In this document: positions 41,388-50,229 of the stretch, one piece after another
Position numbering within the stretch: the first letter of the stretch is position 1
How the letters are laid out: each line of letters begins with the position of its first letter
NCBI GenBank assembly: GCA_002839375.1
Contig: PGXY01000010.1
Span: 248,001 to 312,000 of the forward strand
Source: Spirochaetae bacterium HGW-Spirochaetae-1
GTDB taxonomy: Bacteria > Spirochaetota > UBA4802 > UBA5550
Direction of reading: 5' to 3'
DNA: 64,000 nucleotides
The notes under the pieces: generated by a model
Databases searched by the model: none
Seen by the model: only the letters and a program-made list of their open reading frames with translations
Told to the model about the DNA's origin: nothing
Position numbers and translations under genes: made by a program

Positions 41388-41513
41388 ATGAATAAAGTAA
41401 TCGAAATAATTAAGCATTTGATACAGGATAAATTTTCCGGGGCTATTGTCATCAGGTTTAACCAGGGCGGCATCCGGGGAATAAAAAAAATCACTGAGGA
41501 GAATATTTCTTAA
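41388..41513 (+). CDS. Small DUF2292-like protein
   Basis: A 41-residue protein (NKVIEIIKHLIQDKFSGAIV, then IRFNQGGIRGIKKITEEN). The pattern of a helix followed by strands with F-x-G-x-I and G-G-I matches DUF2292, a family common in phages and Firmicutes. No clear ribosome-binding site. It is too short for certainty, but the similarity is good. Confidence 0.65.
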   Translation: MNKVIEIIKHLIQDKFSGAIVIRFNQGGIRGIKKITEENIS

Positions 41514-41556
41514 TTAACACATAACGGATTCTTTTTAATCCTACTAAGTAGACTAT

Positions 41557-41625
41557 TAAAAAGCCCGTAATTTCCCTTTGTCTCACGTGCCACGTGAGGC
41601 TTTTGGAGATTGCGGGCTTTTTTTG
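41557..41625. terminator. Large hairpin terminator containing a perfect inner palindrome
   Basis: The outer stem GCCCGTAATTTCC (41563-41575) pairs with GGAGATTGCGGGC (41605-41617), with two G-T pairs, preceded by an A-run and followed by eight Ts. Within its loop, CTCACGTG-C-CACGTGAG (41582-41598) is a second perfect hairpin. It ends 16 bases before the terminase small subunit start, separating early and packaging genes. Confidence 0.75.
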
Positions 41626-41640
41626 TGCCTGGAAAAAGCA

Positions 41641-42246
41641 ATGAAAGAAAATGATCTGAAAATCATCGAAGAGATACTGGGGAAGGGGAGCACCAACCAT
41701 TTCCGGCAGTCCGTTGGGCAGAACCAGGAGATAACCCTGTTTCCTGAATTGGATATCCTCATTGATTATCAGCCGTCTGACCGTTGTTCCAAGTCGGTGA
41801 AGGAACTCAGGAAGAACATTATCAGGTCCCTCATGCTGGCCGGGATACAGAGCCGCATGATTATTGAGTATTGCACGGTTCATTTCCATGTGAGCGAGAA
41901 GGCGGTGAGGAAGTACATCACCGAGATCAATAAAGAGTTCGAGGAAGCGAAAACCAAGGATGTGAACCGGCACCGGGCAGTGCAGCAGGAGCGAATGGAA
42001 AACGCACTAGCTGAATGCATTGCTAATGGGAATATGAAATACAGGTATGCCCTACTGAAAGAACTCAATGATTTTCATGGCCTGAAGATAGCGAAACATG
42101 AGCACAGCGGGCCGGACGGCGGGCCAATAGCAATGCAGAATAATCTGGATTTGTCGAAACTCACCACTGATGAATTGAAGACACTCGTTGATCTGCATGA
42201 TAAAGCGAAAAGGGGGAAGGATGAAGCGGATACTGTTCCTGATTAG
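41641..42246 (+). CDS. Terminase small subunit
   Basis: A 201-residue protein. It has an N-terminal helical region with a helix-turn-helix-like DNA-binding part (LMLAGIQSRMIIEYCTVHFH...KAVRKYI) and a C-terminal region ending in charged helices. It recognises the packaging site on phage DNA and works with the large subunit directly downstream. The start at 41641 was chosen because upstream in-frame codons lie in the terminator. No strong ribosome-binding site is visible. Confidence 0.75.
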   Translation: MKENDLKIIEEILGKGSTNHFRQSVGQNQEITLFPELDILIDYQPSDRCSKSVKELRKNIIRSLMLAGIQSRMIIEYCTVHFHVSEKAVRKYITEINKEFEEAKTKDVNRHRAVQQERMENALAECIANGNMKYRYALLKELNDFHGLKIAKHEHSGPDGGPIAMQNNLDLSKLTTDELKTLVDLHDKAKRGKDEADTVPD

Positions 42247-43741
42247 CTTCATAATACTCATTATGAATGCTCTGGCATTTGCGTTCAACATAAATGATTT
42301 GAGAATAGAGCTGGCCCGGAGGGACTTCTGGGAGTTCTGCAAAATCAACTCGCCGGAATTCTACCGGGAAGACCGGGTATTTCTACGTGAGTATTGTCAG
42401 ACCCTGCAGGCTCTGTATGAAGGCCGCATTGTGAAGTTTTCCCCCGAGGATCCCTGGCAGATCGTTGATCAAAAGGCCCTGCAGGATCACATTAAATGCA
42501 CCCGCCTCATGATCAATGTGCCGCCCCGGCACGGAAAATCACGGACTCTGGTTCTTTTTACCAGCTGGGTGTTCGGGCATGACAACGAATCCCGGGTGAT
42601 TACCTGCTCCTATAACGATGAGGAGGCCAAGGATTTCTCGAAGTACACCAGGGACACAATCATGGAAGAGAAATCCGATGTTGATGCGAATGATATCGTT
42701 TTTTCAGATATATTCCCGGGAACGAAAGTAAAACATGGCGATGCCGGTTTCGGTAAATGGGCGCTGGATGGACAGTTCTTTAATTACAAAGGCGCAGGAA
42801 TAGGCGGCGCCGTCACTGGAAAGGGCGGGAAGATACTCATCGTCGATGACCCGGTCAAAGGCGATGAGATCGCCTATTCAGAGACGGCCCTGAATAAAAT
42901 ATGGAAGTGGTACACGGGAACATTCCTCTCCAGGAGGGAAGAGGGCGCGATTGAGATCATGAATCACACCCGCTGGTCGGACCTTGACCCCTGCGGGAGG
43001 ATTCTCGCCGGGCCTGATGGCCACAGCTGGTATGTGTTCAAGCGTGAAGCGTACGACAGTGTCTCGAACATGATGCTCTGCCCGGACCTTCTTTCCCGGG
43101 AATCATATGAATACCTGAAGCGCAACGCGGACCGGGCCATATTCATGGCCAACTATCACCAGGTCACCATCGATGACAAAGACAGGCTTTATCGTGAGCT
43201 GAAGACATACAGTGATATTCCCGGGGAATTTGAGCGGATCATCAGTTATACGGACACGGCAGATGAGGGAGACGATTATCTCTGCTCAATCGTTGCCGGA
43301 GAATACCGGAAGGAACTATGGATACTCGACGTACTGTACACGAAAGCGGGTATGGAAGTCACAGAGCCGCAGACTGCTGAATTCTTTGTACAGAATGATG
43401 TACGGCACAGTAAGATCGAGTCAAATAACGGCGGTCGTGGATTTGCCAGGGCGGTGGAGCGTATTCTCTGGGAGGAGTACGGCACCCGGCGTGTTCATAT
43501 TACCTGGTTCCATCAGACAAAAAACAAACTGGCACGAATACTCACTGAATCTAACTACATCATGCAGCATGTCTATTTTCCTCATAACTGGCATGAGCGA
43601 TGGCCTGAGTTTTTTAAGGATATCATGCGATTCAAAAAGGAATCGAAAAACGTATATTTTGATGCACCTGACGCACTGACCGGTCTGGCCGAGATGGTTA
43701 ACCAGGGCGTCAGAGAAATGCAGGCACACAGAGCAACGTAA
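42221..43741 (+). CDS. Terminase large subunit
   Basis: A 506-residue ATPase-nuclease. The Walker A motif is VPPRHGKSR (about residues 105-113), the Walker B ILIVDDP (about 206-212), and the nuclease domain begins at SYTDTADEGDDYL. It packages DNA into the prohead. The start at 42221 has an AGGGGGAAGG ribosome-binding site but gives a hydrophobic N-terminus; the ATG at 42266 would give a conventional one without a ribosome-binding site. It overlaps the small subunit gene by 26 bases. Confidence 0.93.
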   Translation: MKRILFLISFIILIMNALAFAFNINDLRIELARRDFWEFCKINSPEFYREDRVFLREYCQTLQALYEGRIVKFSPEDPWQIVDQKALQDHIKCTRLMINVPPRHGKSRTLVLFTSWVFGHDNESRVITCSYNDEEAKDFSKYTRDTIMEEKSDVDANDIVFSDIFPGTKVKHGDAGFGKWALDGQFFNYKGAGIGGAVTGKGGKILIVDDPVKGDEIAYSETALNKIWKWYTGTFLSRREEGAIEIMNHTRWSDLDPCGRILAGPDGHSWYVFKREAYDSVSNMMLCPDLLSRESYEYLKRNADRAIFMANYHQVTIDDKDRLYRELKTYSDIPGEFERIISYTDTADEGDDYLCSIVAGEYRKELWILDVLYTKAGMEVTEPQTAEFFVQNDVRHSKIESNNGGRGFARAVERILWEEYGTRRVHITWFHQTKNKLARILTESNYIMQHVYFPHNWHERWPEFFKDIMRFKKESKNVYFDAPDALTGLAEMVNQGVREMQAHRAT

Positions 43742-45192
43742 TGGCAGACAACTATAACATAATACAGATACGGCGGCACGATAAGCTGGATAAGTGGAGT
43801 GGTGTATTCAAGCTGAATCACGACAGCTACGTGTCGGGCCGCGTATACCGTGACGGCAACTATCTCCATAAAGGGAAAAATGAGTTCAGCAAGTTTTACA
43901 AACAACGCCAGGAGATCGCTACTCCACGAAACGACATCCAGCCGGTCATTGATATTCTCATTGGATACGTGTACTCAACAGAGCCGGAGAGAAATATTGA
44001 TGGTGATGTAAAAAACGCTCTCTTCAGTGTGGCCAAGGGGAAGGATTATGCGAGGTTTACCCGGAACGTGGCACGGCAGTTGAAGCTATACCCGTTCGTT
44101 GTCTTGGTTGATTCTCCTTCCGATGTGCAGGATTTCAAAACCAAATATGAGAAAGACAAGTATGGGAAAAATCCGTATTGCCTGGTATACCGGTATGATG
44201 AGATTCGAGATTTTAGTCTTGACGATAATGGCCGGTTCACATGGCTCCTCCTGGATAATTCTTATGTGGATAAAACCGATCCCTTGGGGAAAGAGAAAAA
44301 GATTACCAGGTACACTCTCTGGATGGTGAAAAATGGAGCGGTCAGTGTGCGTGACTTTATCATCAAGGATAAAAAGGTTGAGCCGCAGGAAGAGATGCCA
44401 CTGGCGATTGCGGAAATACCGGCGATAATCGCGGGGAAAGATTTTTTCGATGAGGATATTGTCGAGACCAACCTCATCGAGAACTGTTCCGAGATCAGTA
44501 AAAAGCTATATAACATAGATTCCCTGATCGACTCGATCCTCTACGACGGTGCGTTTAAAGTTCTCAGATACCCGCTCACTGATTTCGTGAAAGAACTGCC
44601 CAAAGGACTGAAAAGTGAGGGCCTCGGGTCAGTCGCAGTCCTGGAGTTTGACGGGATGTGTTCCAATGCCCCTGATTTCATAAGGGCTGAAGTTGATAAT
44701 ATCCAGCCGTATCTCGATAAAGCGAAAGAAATGGTAAAAGAATTCTTCAAGCAGTTCGGCATGAAGGATACCTCCGAGACCGAGACCAAATACTGGGGCG
44801 ACAGCGGTGTCGCCAAGTCTATCGATTTCCAGAAAACGAAAGGGATACTCCTGTCTATCGCTGATGAGATGGAAATCATCGAGAATGAGATTGTCCGCTA
44901 TATCGGTATGTGGATGAACAAGAGCGTGGAATCAAAGAGTGCTGATAAGAAGATCACATACAACAAGGATTTCGATCCCGATGAGCTCAATGATGATCTC
45001 AACCGGCTGTACCAGGCGATGGAATTGCCATATGAGACGATTACAAAATACGCGGTTGAACAGATTGTGAGGAAGCTCTTCCCGAAGGCGGATAAAAAAG
45101 TAATCGAGGCAATGATTAAAGAAATTCATGAAGGGGTGAAAACTCCGAAAGTGAAATTCGATGATGATAAAAACGACGGTGGCGAGTCGTAA
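43741..45192 (+). CDS. Portal protein
   Basis: A 483-residue protein forming the dodecameric portal. The N-terminal half contains the family-like FYKQRQEIATPRNDIQPVID and YPFVVLVDSP segments; the region around DSLIDSILYDGAFKVL and the C-terminal helical part fit the SPP1-gp6-like portal class. The ATG shares a base with the terminase stop (TAATG). The placement after terminase and before the scaffold is canonical. Confidence 0.85.
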   Translation: MADNYNIIQIRRHDKLDKWSGVFKLNHDSYVSGRVYRDGNYLHKGKNEFSKFYKQRQEIATPRNDIQPVIDILIGYVYSTEPERNIDGDVKNALFSVAKGKDYARFTRNVARQLKLYPFVVLVDSPSDVQDFKTKYEKDKYGKNPYCLVYRYDEIRDFSLDDNGRFTWLLLDNSYVDKTDPLGKEKKITRYTLWMVKNGAVSVRDFIIKDKKVEPQEEMPLAIAEIPAIIAGKDFFDEDIVETNLIENCSEISKKLYNIDSLIDSILYDGAFKVLRYPLTDFVKELPKGLKSEGLGSVAVLEFDGMCSNAPDFIRAEVDNIQPYLDKAKEMVKEFFKQFGMKDTSETETKYWGDSGVAKSIDFQKTKGILLSIADEMEIIENEIVRYIGMWMNKSVESKSADKKITYNKDFDPDELNDDLNRLYQAMELPYETITKYAVEQIVRKLFPKADKKVIEAMIKEIHEGVKTPKVKFDDDKNDGGES

Positions 45193-45299
45193 AACAGGCC
45201 GTTGTCTTTCCGGCAGGCAGACAAAAAAGAACCGGCCGACACAATGCACTCATGCAATAAATGAGAGATCCACGGATCAGAAAAGAAGAGGTGAAGGAT

Positions 45300-46040
45300 A
45301 TGCTCAGAATAATGAATCAGTTTGTTTTTGCGGGAATTGTGGCCTGTTTTCTAGACCCTGACGATGGGGGCGGATCGGGTGGTGGTAGTGAGGACGTTGT
45401 TGTCCATAAGGGGCCCGATAATAAGACCTTTCAACTGCCCAAATGGGTGGATCAGGATTATTCGGCGCGCATCAAGAACGAGAAGAAACAGCTGGAAGAT
45501 AATCTGACAAAGAAGTTTGGCGAAGAAAAATCCGAGCTTCAAAAGCAGCTCGATGAAGTCAATACGAAACTGGCAGATATCGAGAACGCCAGTCTCTCGG
45601 ATCAGCAGAAGCGTGATAAAGAGTATGAGCGACTGACAAAGGAGAATACTACCTATGCAGGACAGGCAAAAACTCTTTCTGAGGAAAACGAGACCTTGAA
45701 AGGCCGTATCAAAGGCATGCATATAAAATCGGCAGTCCTGGGAGCGATACCCGTTGAGGCGGCTGAGTTCGCCAAACAGGTAGAGGTTCTTTTTATGCAT
45801 GAGCATGGCAGCGCGATCCAGTATGTGGAGGACGGCGACGAGGTGAAGGTATTTTTTAAGGATGGCGACAAAGACGTTGCGGTTGCCGATGTCATGAAGA
45901 CCTTCATTGAGGCAAACCCAAATTTTGTTGGAAACAAACAGATTCCCGGGCATGATTCACGGAAGAAAAAGACTGGTTCCAGTAGTGAACCGGCGAACAC
46001 AGTCCAGGGGGCACTCAAAACTGCCCTAGAAGGTTTTTAA
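45300..46040 (+). CDS. Capsid scaffolding protein
   Basis: A 246-residue protein with a Gly-rich linker (DDGGGSGGGSE, about residues 20-30), a long coiled coil (KKQLEDNLTKKFGEEKSELQ..., about 60-140) and a C-terminal basic tail. This is the usual shape of scaffolds that direct capsid assembly and are then removed. The start at 45300 follows GAGGTGAAGG. It lies directly before the major capsid gene. Confidence 0.8.
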   Translation: MLRIMNQFVFAGIVACFLDPDDGGGSGGGSEDVVVHKGPDNKTFQLPKWVDQDYSARIKNEKKQLEDNLTKKFGEEKSELQKQLDEVNTKLADIENASLSDQQKRDKEYERLTKENTTYAGQAKTLSEENETLKGRIKGMHIKSAVLGAIPVEAAEFAKQVEVLFMHEHGSAIQYVEDGDEVKVFFKDGDKDVAVADVMKTFIEANPNFVGNKQIPGHDSRKKKTGSSSEPANTVQGALKTALEGF

Positions 46041-46069
46041 AAAATTAAAGATAATTAAGGAGCAATTAT

Positions 46070-47164
46070 ATGATTATTACAGGCGAAATAACAACCTACG
46101 ATGTCCCCGATAACGCACGGGACGTTTCCGCGGCATTCAACCTTATTGCCATGCCTCACACGCCTTTACTCAACAAAGTGCCGCTCGGAAATTCATGCGA
46201 AAACGTGAAGCATGAGTGGTATGACGACAAGCGTCTGCCTATTGCAACCACCCTGGGAGCTGCCTTTACCAGCGGTGGCGCATCGCTCACGGTTGCCAGT
46301 TCCGCCGGGCTTCGGATCGGCTCGATTGTGCAGGTTGGGACTTCTGTATATCGGGTGACCGGTATAACGGATTCGACGCATGTGGCCGTTACAGCAATCG
46401 CAAGCGATGCCAATCACGACAGTGGCGTAAAGGTTTCTTTCCTGGGAAACGCCAGAACAGAGAATTCAGCGAAGCAGGACGGCGATTCGGCCCAGACTGA
46501 GGAACGCTATAATGTGACCCAGATATTCGACGATTTTGTCGAGATGTCGGGCAGTGAAATGGCGACCAAGAAGCATGCACCCGAGGCATCTGACCTTCCC
46601 GGTCAGGTAAGAAAGAAGCTGGAGCGGGCATATTACCAGCTCGCCATGGCACTGTGCAAAAATCCGCGTGTCGCCCCTTCAACAAAAGCAGATCCCCGCA
46701 TCATGGGCGGTGTTGAATGGTTTATAGCTCAGAATGGATATGTCCCGTCTTCGGCGGCATTTTCCACGGACAATTTTGATGCTTTTCTTCTGGAGCTTCA
46801 AAACAACGGCCTCGATGTGTTTGAGATATGGATCAATCCTACCGACATGGCACGGTTTTCTGGACTTGATTCAACAAAGATTCAGATTCAGTGGGGCTCA
46901 AAAGAGCGCGGGACTCCCATCGTCGAGAAGTATTTCTCCAAACACGGCATCATCTGTGACGTGTTCATGGATCCCTGCATGACCGCAGGCAAGATCGATG
47001 TGTTTAAGTCGGCAGACATCGAGGTCAAGTCTCTGGCTGGCAGGCAGTTTCAGGTAAAAAACATGCCTGAAACCACTGACGGGACTGTTAAGAGGCTGCT
47101 CGGTGAATATACTGCCAGGTTCACGAATTCTTCCCTGTGGGGACGGTTTACTCCTTCTGCATAA
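46070..47164 (+). CDS. Major capsid protein, SU10-type (DUF5309)
   Basis: A 364-residue protein with the DUF5309/SU10 marks: YDVPDNARDVSAAF at the N-terminus, VEMSGSEMATKKHAPEASD (about residues 157-175), and the C-terminal LLGEYTARFTNSSLWGRF. It would form the HK97-fold shell. An inserted domain with glycine- and valine-rich beta-strands (about 60-120) looks like a surface Ig-like insertion. An AAGGAGC ribosome-binding site precedes it; a GC hairpin follows. Confidence 0.9.
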   Translation: MIITGEITTYDVPDNARDVSAAFNLIAMPHTPLLNKVPLGNSCENVKHEWYDDKRLPIATTLGAAFTSGGASLTVASSAGLRIGSIVQVGTSVYRVTGITDSTHVAVTAIASDANHDSGVKVSFLGNARTENSAKQDGDSAQTEERYNVTQIFDDFVEMSGSEMATKKHAPEASDLPGQVRKKLERAYYQLAMALCKNPRVAPSTKADPRIMGGVEWFIAQNGYVPSSAAFSTDNFDAFLLELQNNGLDVFEIWINPTDMARFSGLDSTKIQIQWGSKERGTPIVEKYFSKHGIICDVFMDPCMTAGKIDVFKSADIEVKSLAGRQFQVKNMPETTDGTVKRLLGEYTARFTNSSLWGRFTPSA

Positions 47165-47173
47165 AGTTTTGAA

Positions 47174-47198
47174 CGCCGGGTGGTAATGCCGCCCGGCG
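47174..47198 (+). terminator. GC-rich hairpin after major capsid gene
   Basis: CGCCGGG (47174-47180) pairs with CCCGGCG (47192-47198), extended by three inner pairs around a TAATG loop, then TATTTT. It may partially terminate or set the high capsid mRNA level. Confidence 0.6.
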
Positions 47199-47218
47199 GT
47201 ATTTTAAAGAGGTGCACC

Positions 47219-47407
47219 GTGACAGCAGAACAGAAAAGAGAACAGGAATGGCAGGCTGAGTGTGATGCCAGGAGTCTCCGGGAGGCCGAGGAAGTGAAGG
47301 CCGATCAGGGAAGATTTGAGCGGGCTAAGGCAGCCATGAAAAAGGAAGTCGGTAAAAATGAAAAGATCAATACAATACTGAAAGGTATTCTGGAGGAAAA
47401 ACAATGA
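47219..47407 (+). CDS. Small charged protein after capsid
   Basis: A 62-residue protein starting with GTG after AAAGAGGTG. It is highly charged and helical (REQEWQAECDARSLREAEEV). It overlaps the following gene by four bases. Possibly a head decoration or completion factor by position; not recognised. Confidence 0.6.
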   Translation: MTAEQKREQEWQAECDARSLREAEEVKADQGRFERAKAAMKKEVGKNEKINTILKGILEEKQ

Positions 47408-47757
47408 AAAAGATAAAACACGCTGTGAAAGGCGGTAAAGACGTGATCTGTAAAGGACAGATATATAAGCCCGATAAAGATGGTTTTGTGTATCTACCCG
47501 AGGAGATGAAGAATCAGGACGTGGTTCCGGTTACTGAAGGAGGGGGTGGCGGAAATGTTGATCTTTTCGGAAAGCAGAATCCCACGACTACGGGTCCCGA
47601 CGCGGCAGCCATTGAGGAGATGAAGAAAGAGCTCGCTGAGATGGACAAAGAGAAAATGAACAAGGTGGCCAAGGAGATGGGCATTGAAAATCCTGACAAG
47701 ATGAAAAAGGACGATCTTATCGAAGCCCTGATCAAGAAGGTGCAATCCGGAAATTAA
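47404..47757 (+). CDS. Head-associated protein with SAP/Rho-N-like C-terminus
   Basis: A 117-residue protein. The N-terminal part (VICKGQIYKPDKDGFVYLPEE) resembles small beta-rich capsid-associated proteins. A glycine and Thr-rich linker leads to a C-terminal helical motif (KVAKEMGIENPDKMKKDDLI) like Rho N-terminal/LEM-type domains that appear in phage head genes. Role inferred from position. Confidence 0.6.
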   Translation: MKKIKHAVKGGKDVICKGQIYKPDKDGFVYLPEEMKNQDVVPVTEGGGGGNVDLFGKQNPTTTGPDAAAIEEMKKELAEMDKEKMNKVAKEMGIENPDKMKKDDLIEALIKKVQSGN

Positions 47758-47762
47758 CGGCC

Positions 47763-48824
47763 ATGTCCATCGAATACATCAATAAAAATTTCAAGCGTCT
47801 CGAAGAAGAGATCAAAAAGCAGAAGAAATACAAGTATTCTGACATCTATGATGATGATCTCTTCCGCGAGATGTATAAACTCCTGAATGCCGGGAAAATT
47901 GAGGAGGCGGTCCGGTTGTGGAATTCTCGGACTCCCTCGGAAATGATGTATTTGTGGGGTAAAACCATCCTGGACTTTATGGTTTGGTCAACCGAAGGAG
48001 TGAAGACGGCCGGGGAGATTAACCTCCTCAGTCAGAAGATATCATTTACCACCAGGGAAGTGACCGCTCTCCTGTATGGGAATCAGAAGTATTTCACCAC
48101 GGAGATTCTCGGAAATTACTTTTTTGATGTATACAAGATCGAAAACGCCGCGCTGAAAAAACGCATCCTCGATGCGTCGCTGGCACAGTTTGAACATCAC
48201 ATCAGCGGGGCCATGGCGAACACTCCCGCGAGGATCCTGAACGATATCCGGAATTTTCAGCGGGACCTGCATTATTATCATGAATCGATCCGGAATATCG
48301 AGAACCTTGATCAGTACCTCGATGATGTGCAGCGGGCATTCAAAGACCAGATGCGGAAGAAATATCCGTCCTTCTACAAGGCCATGGAGGACGGGAAGGT
48401 CCTGAAGTCCCGGTGGTACGGTCCGGACAATAACAAGGTGAAAAGCTACACCCTGGATGAATACACAGACATGATGACCAGGCCCACGATCCTCAATATT
48501 GACCGGGCGGCCGCCCAGGGGTATGCCCACAGCATGGGACACCGGGTCGTCGAGTTCTATGAGCGGGATCACCGGATGATCAAATCGGAAGAACGGGAGA
48601 TATGCAAACACATCCTGCATAAAAAGATTCATGGGAAATCCCTTCTGGCCCTTGATGATGAGACCTCCCTTCTTCTGGGTATCCGCACCGTTGCCCAGGC
48701 TCAGGCCGATGGGTCTATGTACATCCACTGCCGGCACAGCATTAAACCGGTTGATGACCAGTTTCACCATGAGCTGGAGAAGGTTATATTCCTGTTAAAA
48801 CAAACAGTCGAGGAGAGTGCCTGA
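47763..48824 (+). CDS. Minor head protein (SPP1 gp7-like)
   Basis: A 353-residue, mostly helical protein. The C-terminus contains MYIHCRHSIKPVD, resembling the Cys-Arg-His motif of phage Mu-F/SPP1-gp7-type minor head proteins. These bind the portal and are packaged in a few copies. The stop overlaps the next start (TGATG). The N-terminal helical region is not recognised. Confidence 0.7.
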   Translation: MSIEYINKNFKRLEEEIKKQKKYKYSDIYDDDLFREMYKLLNAGKIEEAVRLWNSRTPSEMMYLWGKTILDFMVWSTEGVKTAGEINLLSQKISFTTREVTALLYGNQKYFTTEILGNYFFDVYKIENAALKKRILDASLAQFEHHISGAMANTPARILNDIRNFQRDLHYYHESIRNIENLDQYLDDVQRAFKDQMRKKYPSFYKAMEDGKVLKSRWYGPDNNKVKSYTLDEYTDMMTRPTILNIDRAAAQGYAHSMGHRVVEFYERDHRMIKSEEREICKHILHKKIHGKSLLALDDETSLLLGIRTVAQAQADGSMYIHCRHSIKPVDDQFHHELEKVIFLLKQTVEESA

Positions 48825-49279
48825 TGTTGTCTGAAAATAACACCATCCCTGATATAAAGAAGCGCCTGGAGAGCTTTGAATATTACGGCCTCGATGATGA
48901 TGCTGAGTTTGATGAACAGCTGGCCCTGTGTGTTGAGGATGTCATGTATGAGCGTATGGTCCCGGTCATCGGTAGTGTGCGGTATGATGAGATTGCGGCC
49001 ATGGATAAAACGGACCTCTCAGAGTATGAGGATCATATATATCGAGCTGAGATTTTTTATAGTGTTGCCGAGTTCCTCCGTAAACAGGTGCAGTCCGAGC
49101 GCAGTAAAGAACGCCGGGTGTCTGAAGAGAGAACGGGGAATCAGAAGGCATATGTGGAGAAGGACTTCATTGATGACGCTGTTCGCTCACTGGGGCGTGC
49201 AGGGTATAACAGGACCGTATCGATCAGCCGGTTTGGTATAGCCGAAACATGGCATTATGAGGATCCCGATGATTATTGA
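48824..49279 (+). CDS. Head-tail connector / head completion protein
   Basis: A 151-residue helical protein with the pattern of connector adaptors (YDEIAAMDKTDLSEYEDHIY, then SVAEFLRKQ). Position after the minor head gene and before the gp10-like protein matches the adaptor slot. It starts one base into the preceding stop. I do not recognise a named family with certainty. Confidence 0.65.
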   Translation: MLSENNTIPDIKKRLESFEYYGLDDDAEFDEQLALCVEDVMYERMVPVIGSVRYDEIAAMDKTDLSEYEDHIYRAEIFYSVAEFLRKQVQSERSKERRVSEERTGNQKAYVEKDFIDDAVRSLGRAGYNRTVSISRFGIAETWHYEDPDDY

Positions 49280-49754
49280 GCAAGCGCCAAACAGTAAAAC
49301 CAGTCTGAAGGCTGCACAGGAATGGGTGGGGACCCCGTTGCACCGGTCCCAGGACGCGCAGGGGCTTTATGAGCAGCTGGTTCCTGAACTGCGTCAGGCG
49401 GTGGCCTATGGGTTCAGCGACGCGAACCCGAACAACTGGGCGGAACTCTCCCCGGGATGGCTGGATGAGAAACGGGAACGGGGATGGCCCGAGACTATCG
49501 GGGTGGCAACCGGTGCCTTGAAGAGAGCAGCAACGGTCAATGCCCAGATCGCAGTGACAAAAACACACCTGACCTGGGGAATAAACGAAAATGAGTCGTC
49601 ACCGGGGCACGGGATAGATGGATGGACCGTAGGTGATTATGCGCGTGATTTCCATGCAGTACGGCCCATTTTTAAAAGCACCATGGCATTTCTGCGGTCG
49701 GTATATAAGAAGGCCGCTCAAAAATGGTTAACGGAGCAGATGTCCAATGTCTGA
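49269..49754 (+). CDS. HK97-gp10-like / virion morphogenesis protein
   Basis: A 161-residue protein. WLDEKRERGWPETIGVATGALKRA followed by WGINENESSPGH is like the neck or tail-terminator-interacting proteins of the gpG/gp10 group. The ATG at 49269 is seven bases after an AGGA; an earlier ATG at 49257 is possible. It overlaps the connector gene. Confidence 0.7.
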   Translation: MIIEQAPNSKTSLKAAQEWVGTPLHRSQDAQGLYEQLVPELRQAVAYGFSDANPNNWAELSPGWLDEKRERGWPETIGVATGALKRAATVNAQIAVTKTHLTWGINENESSPGHGIDGWTVGDYARDFHAVRPIFKSTMAFLRSVYKKAAQKWLTEQMSNV

Positions 49755-50214
49755 TGTTATCGATCTGGTAAAAGCTATTAAAACGCAGCTGGCGGCAGCT
49801 CCAGGCCTTGCGTATGTGAAGCACTTTGACACCTCTGAGAACGAGAATGACCTGGTTAAAAAAGGAAAGTTTCCCTGGGTGAATGTCAAGATCACGAACA
49901 GGAGAACTACAATTGCCGGGAGTCTATCCAGGCGAACGCATAAGAGGATTATTTGTAATGTGATAATTACCTTCTCGGTGCGGGACGTGTCTTTTAAGAA
50001 CGCCATGGAAGGGGGAACTGATATAAAGGGCATATGGGATTTACAGAATGATATCGATACGGCGCTGGATGCTGATCTGTCATTCGGGGATTTGGTTAAT
50101 AAAAGTCCTTATGATCCGGACACGGCCACTGATGCAGTATCAATCGACAGCGGCCGGTTCTGGATAGGGCGGGGCGCGACAAAATTCAACGTCTTTTCAG
50201 ACGTCAATATTTAA
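49747..50214 (+). CDS. Tail completion / tail terminator protein
   Basis: A 155-residue protein with a beta-rich core (KFPWVNVKITNRRTTIAG, then KRIICNVIITFSVRD). Position between the gp10-like and tail tube proteins is the usual tail terminator slot, where a ring caps the tail tube. It overlaps the previous gene by eight bases. Confidence 0.65.
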   Translation: MSDVIDLVKAIKTQLAAAPGLAYVKHFDTSENENDLVKKGKFPWVNVKITNRRTTIAGSLSRRTHKRIICNVIITFSVRDVSFKNAMEGGTDIKGIWDLQNDIDTALDADLSFGDLVNKSPYDPDTATDAVSIDSGRFWIGRGATKFNVFSDVNI

Positions 50215-50229
50215 GATGAGGTGAATGCA

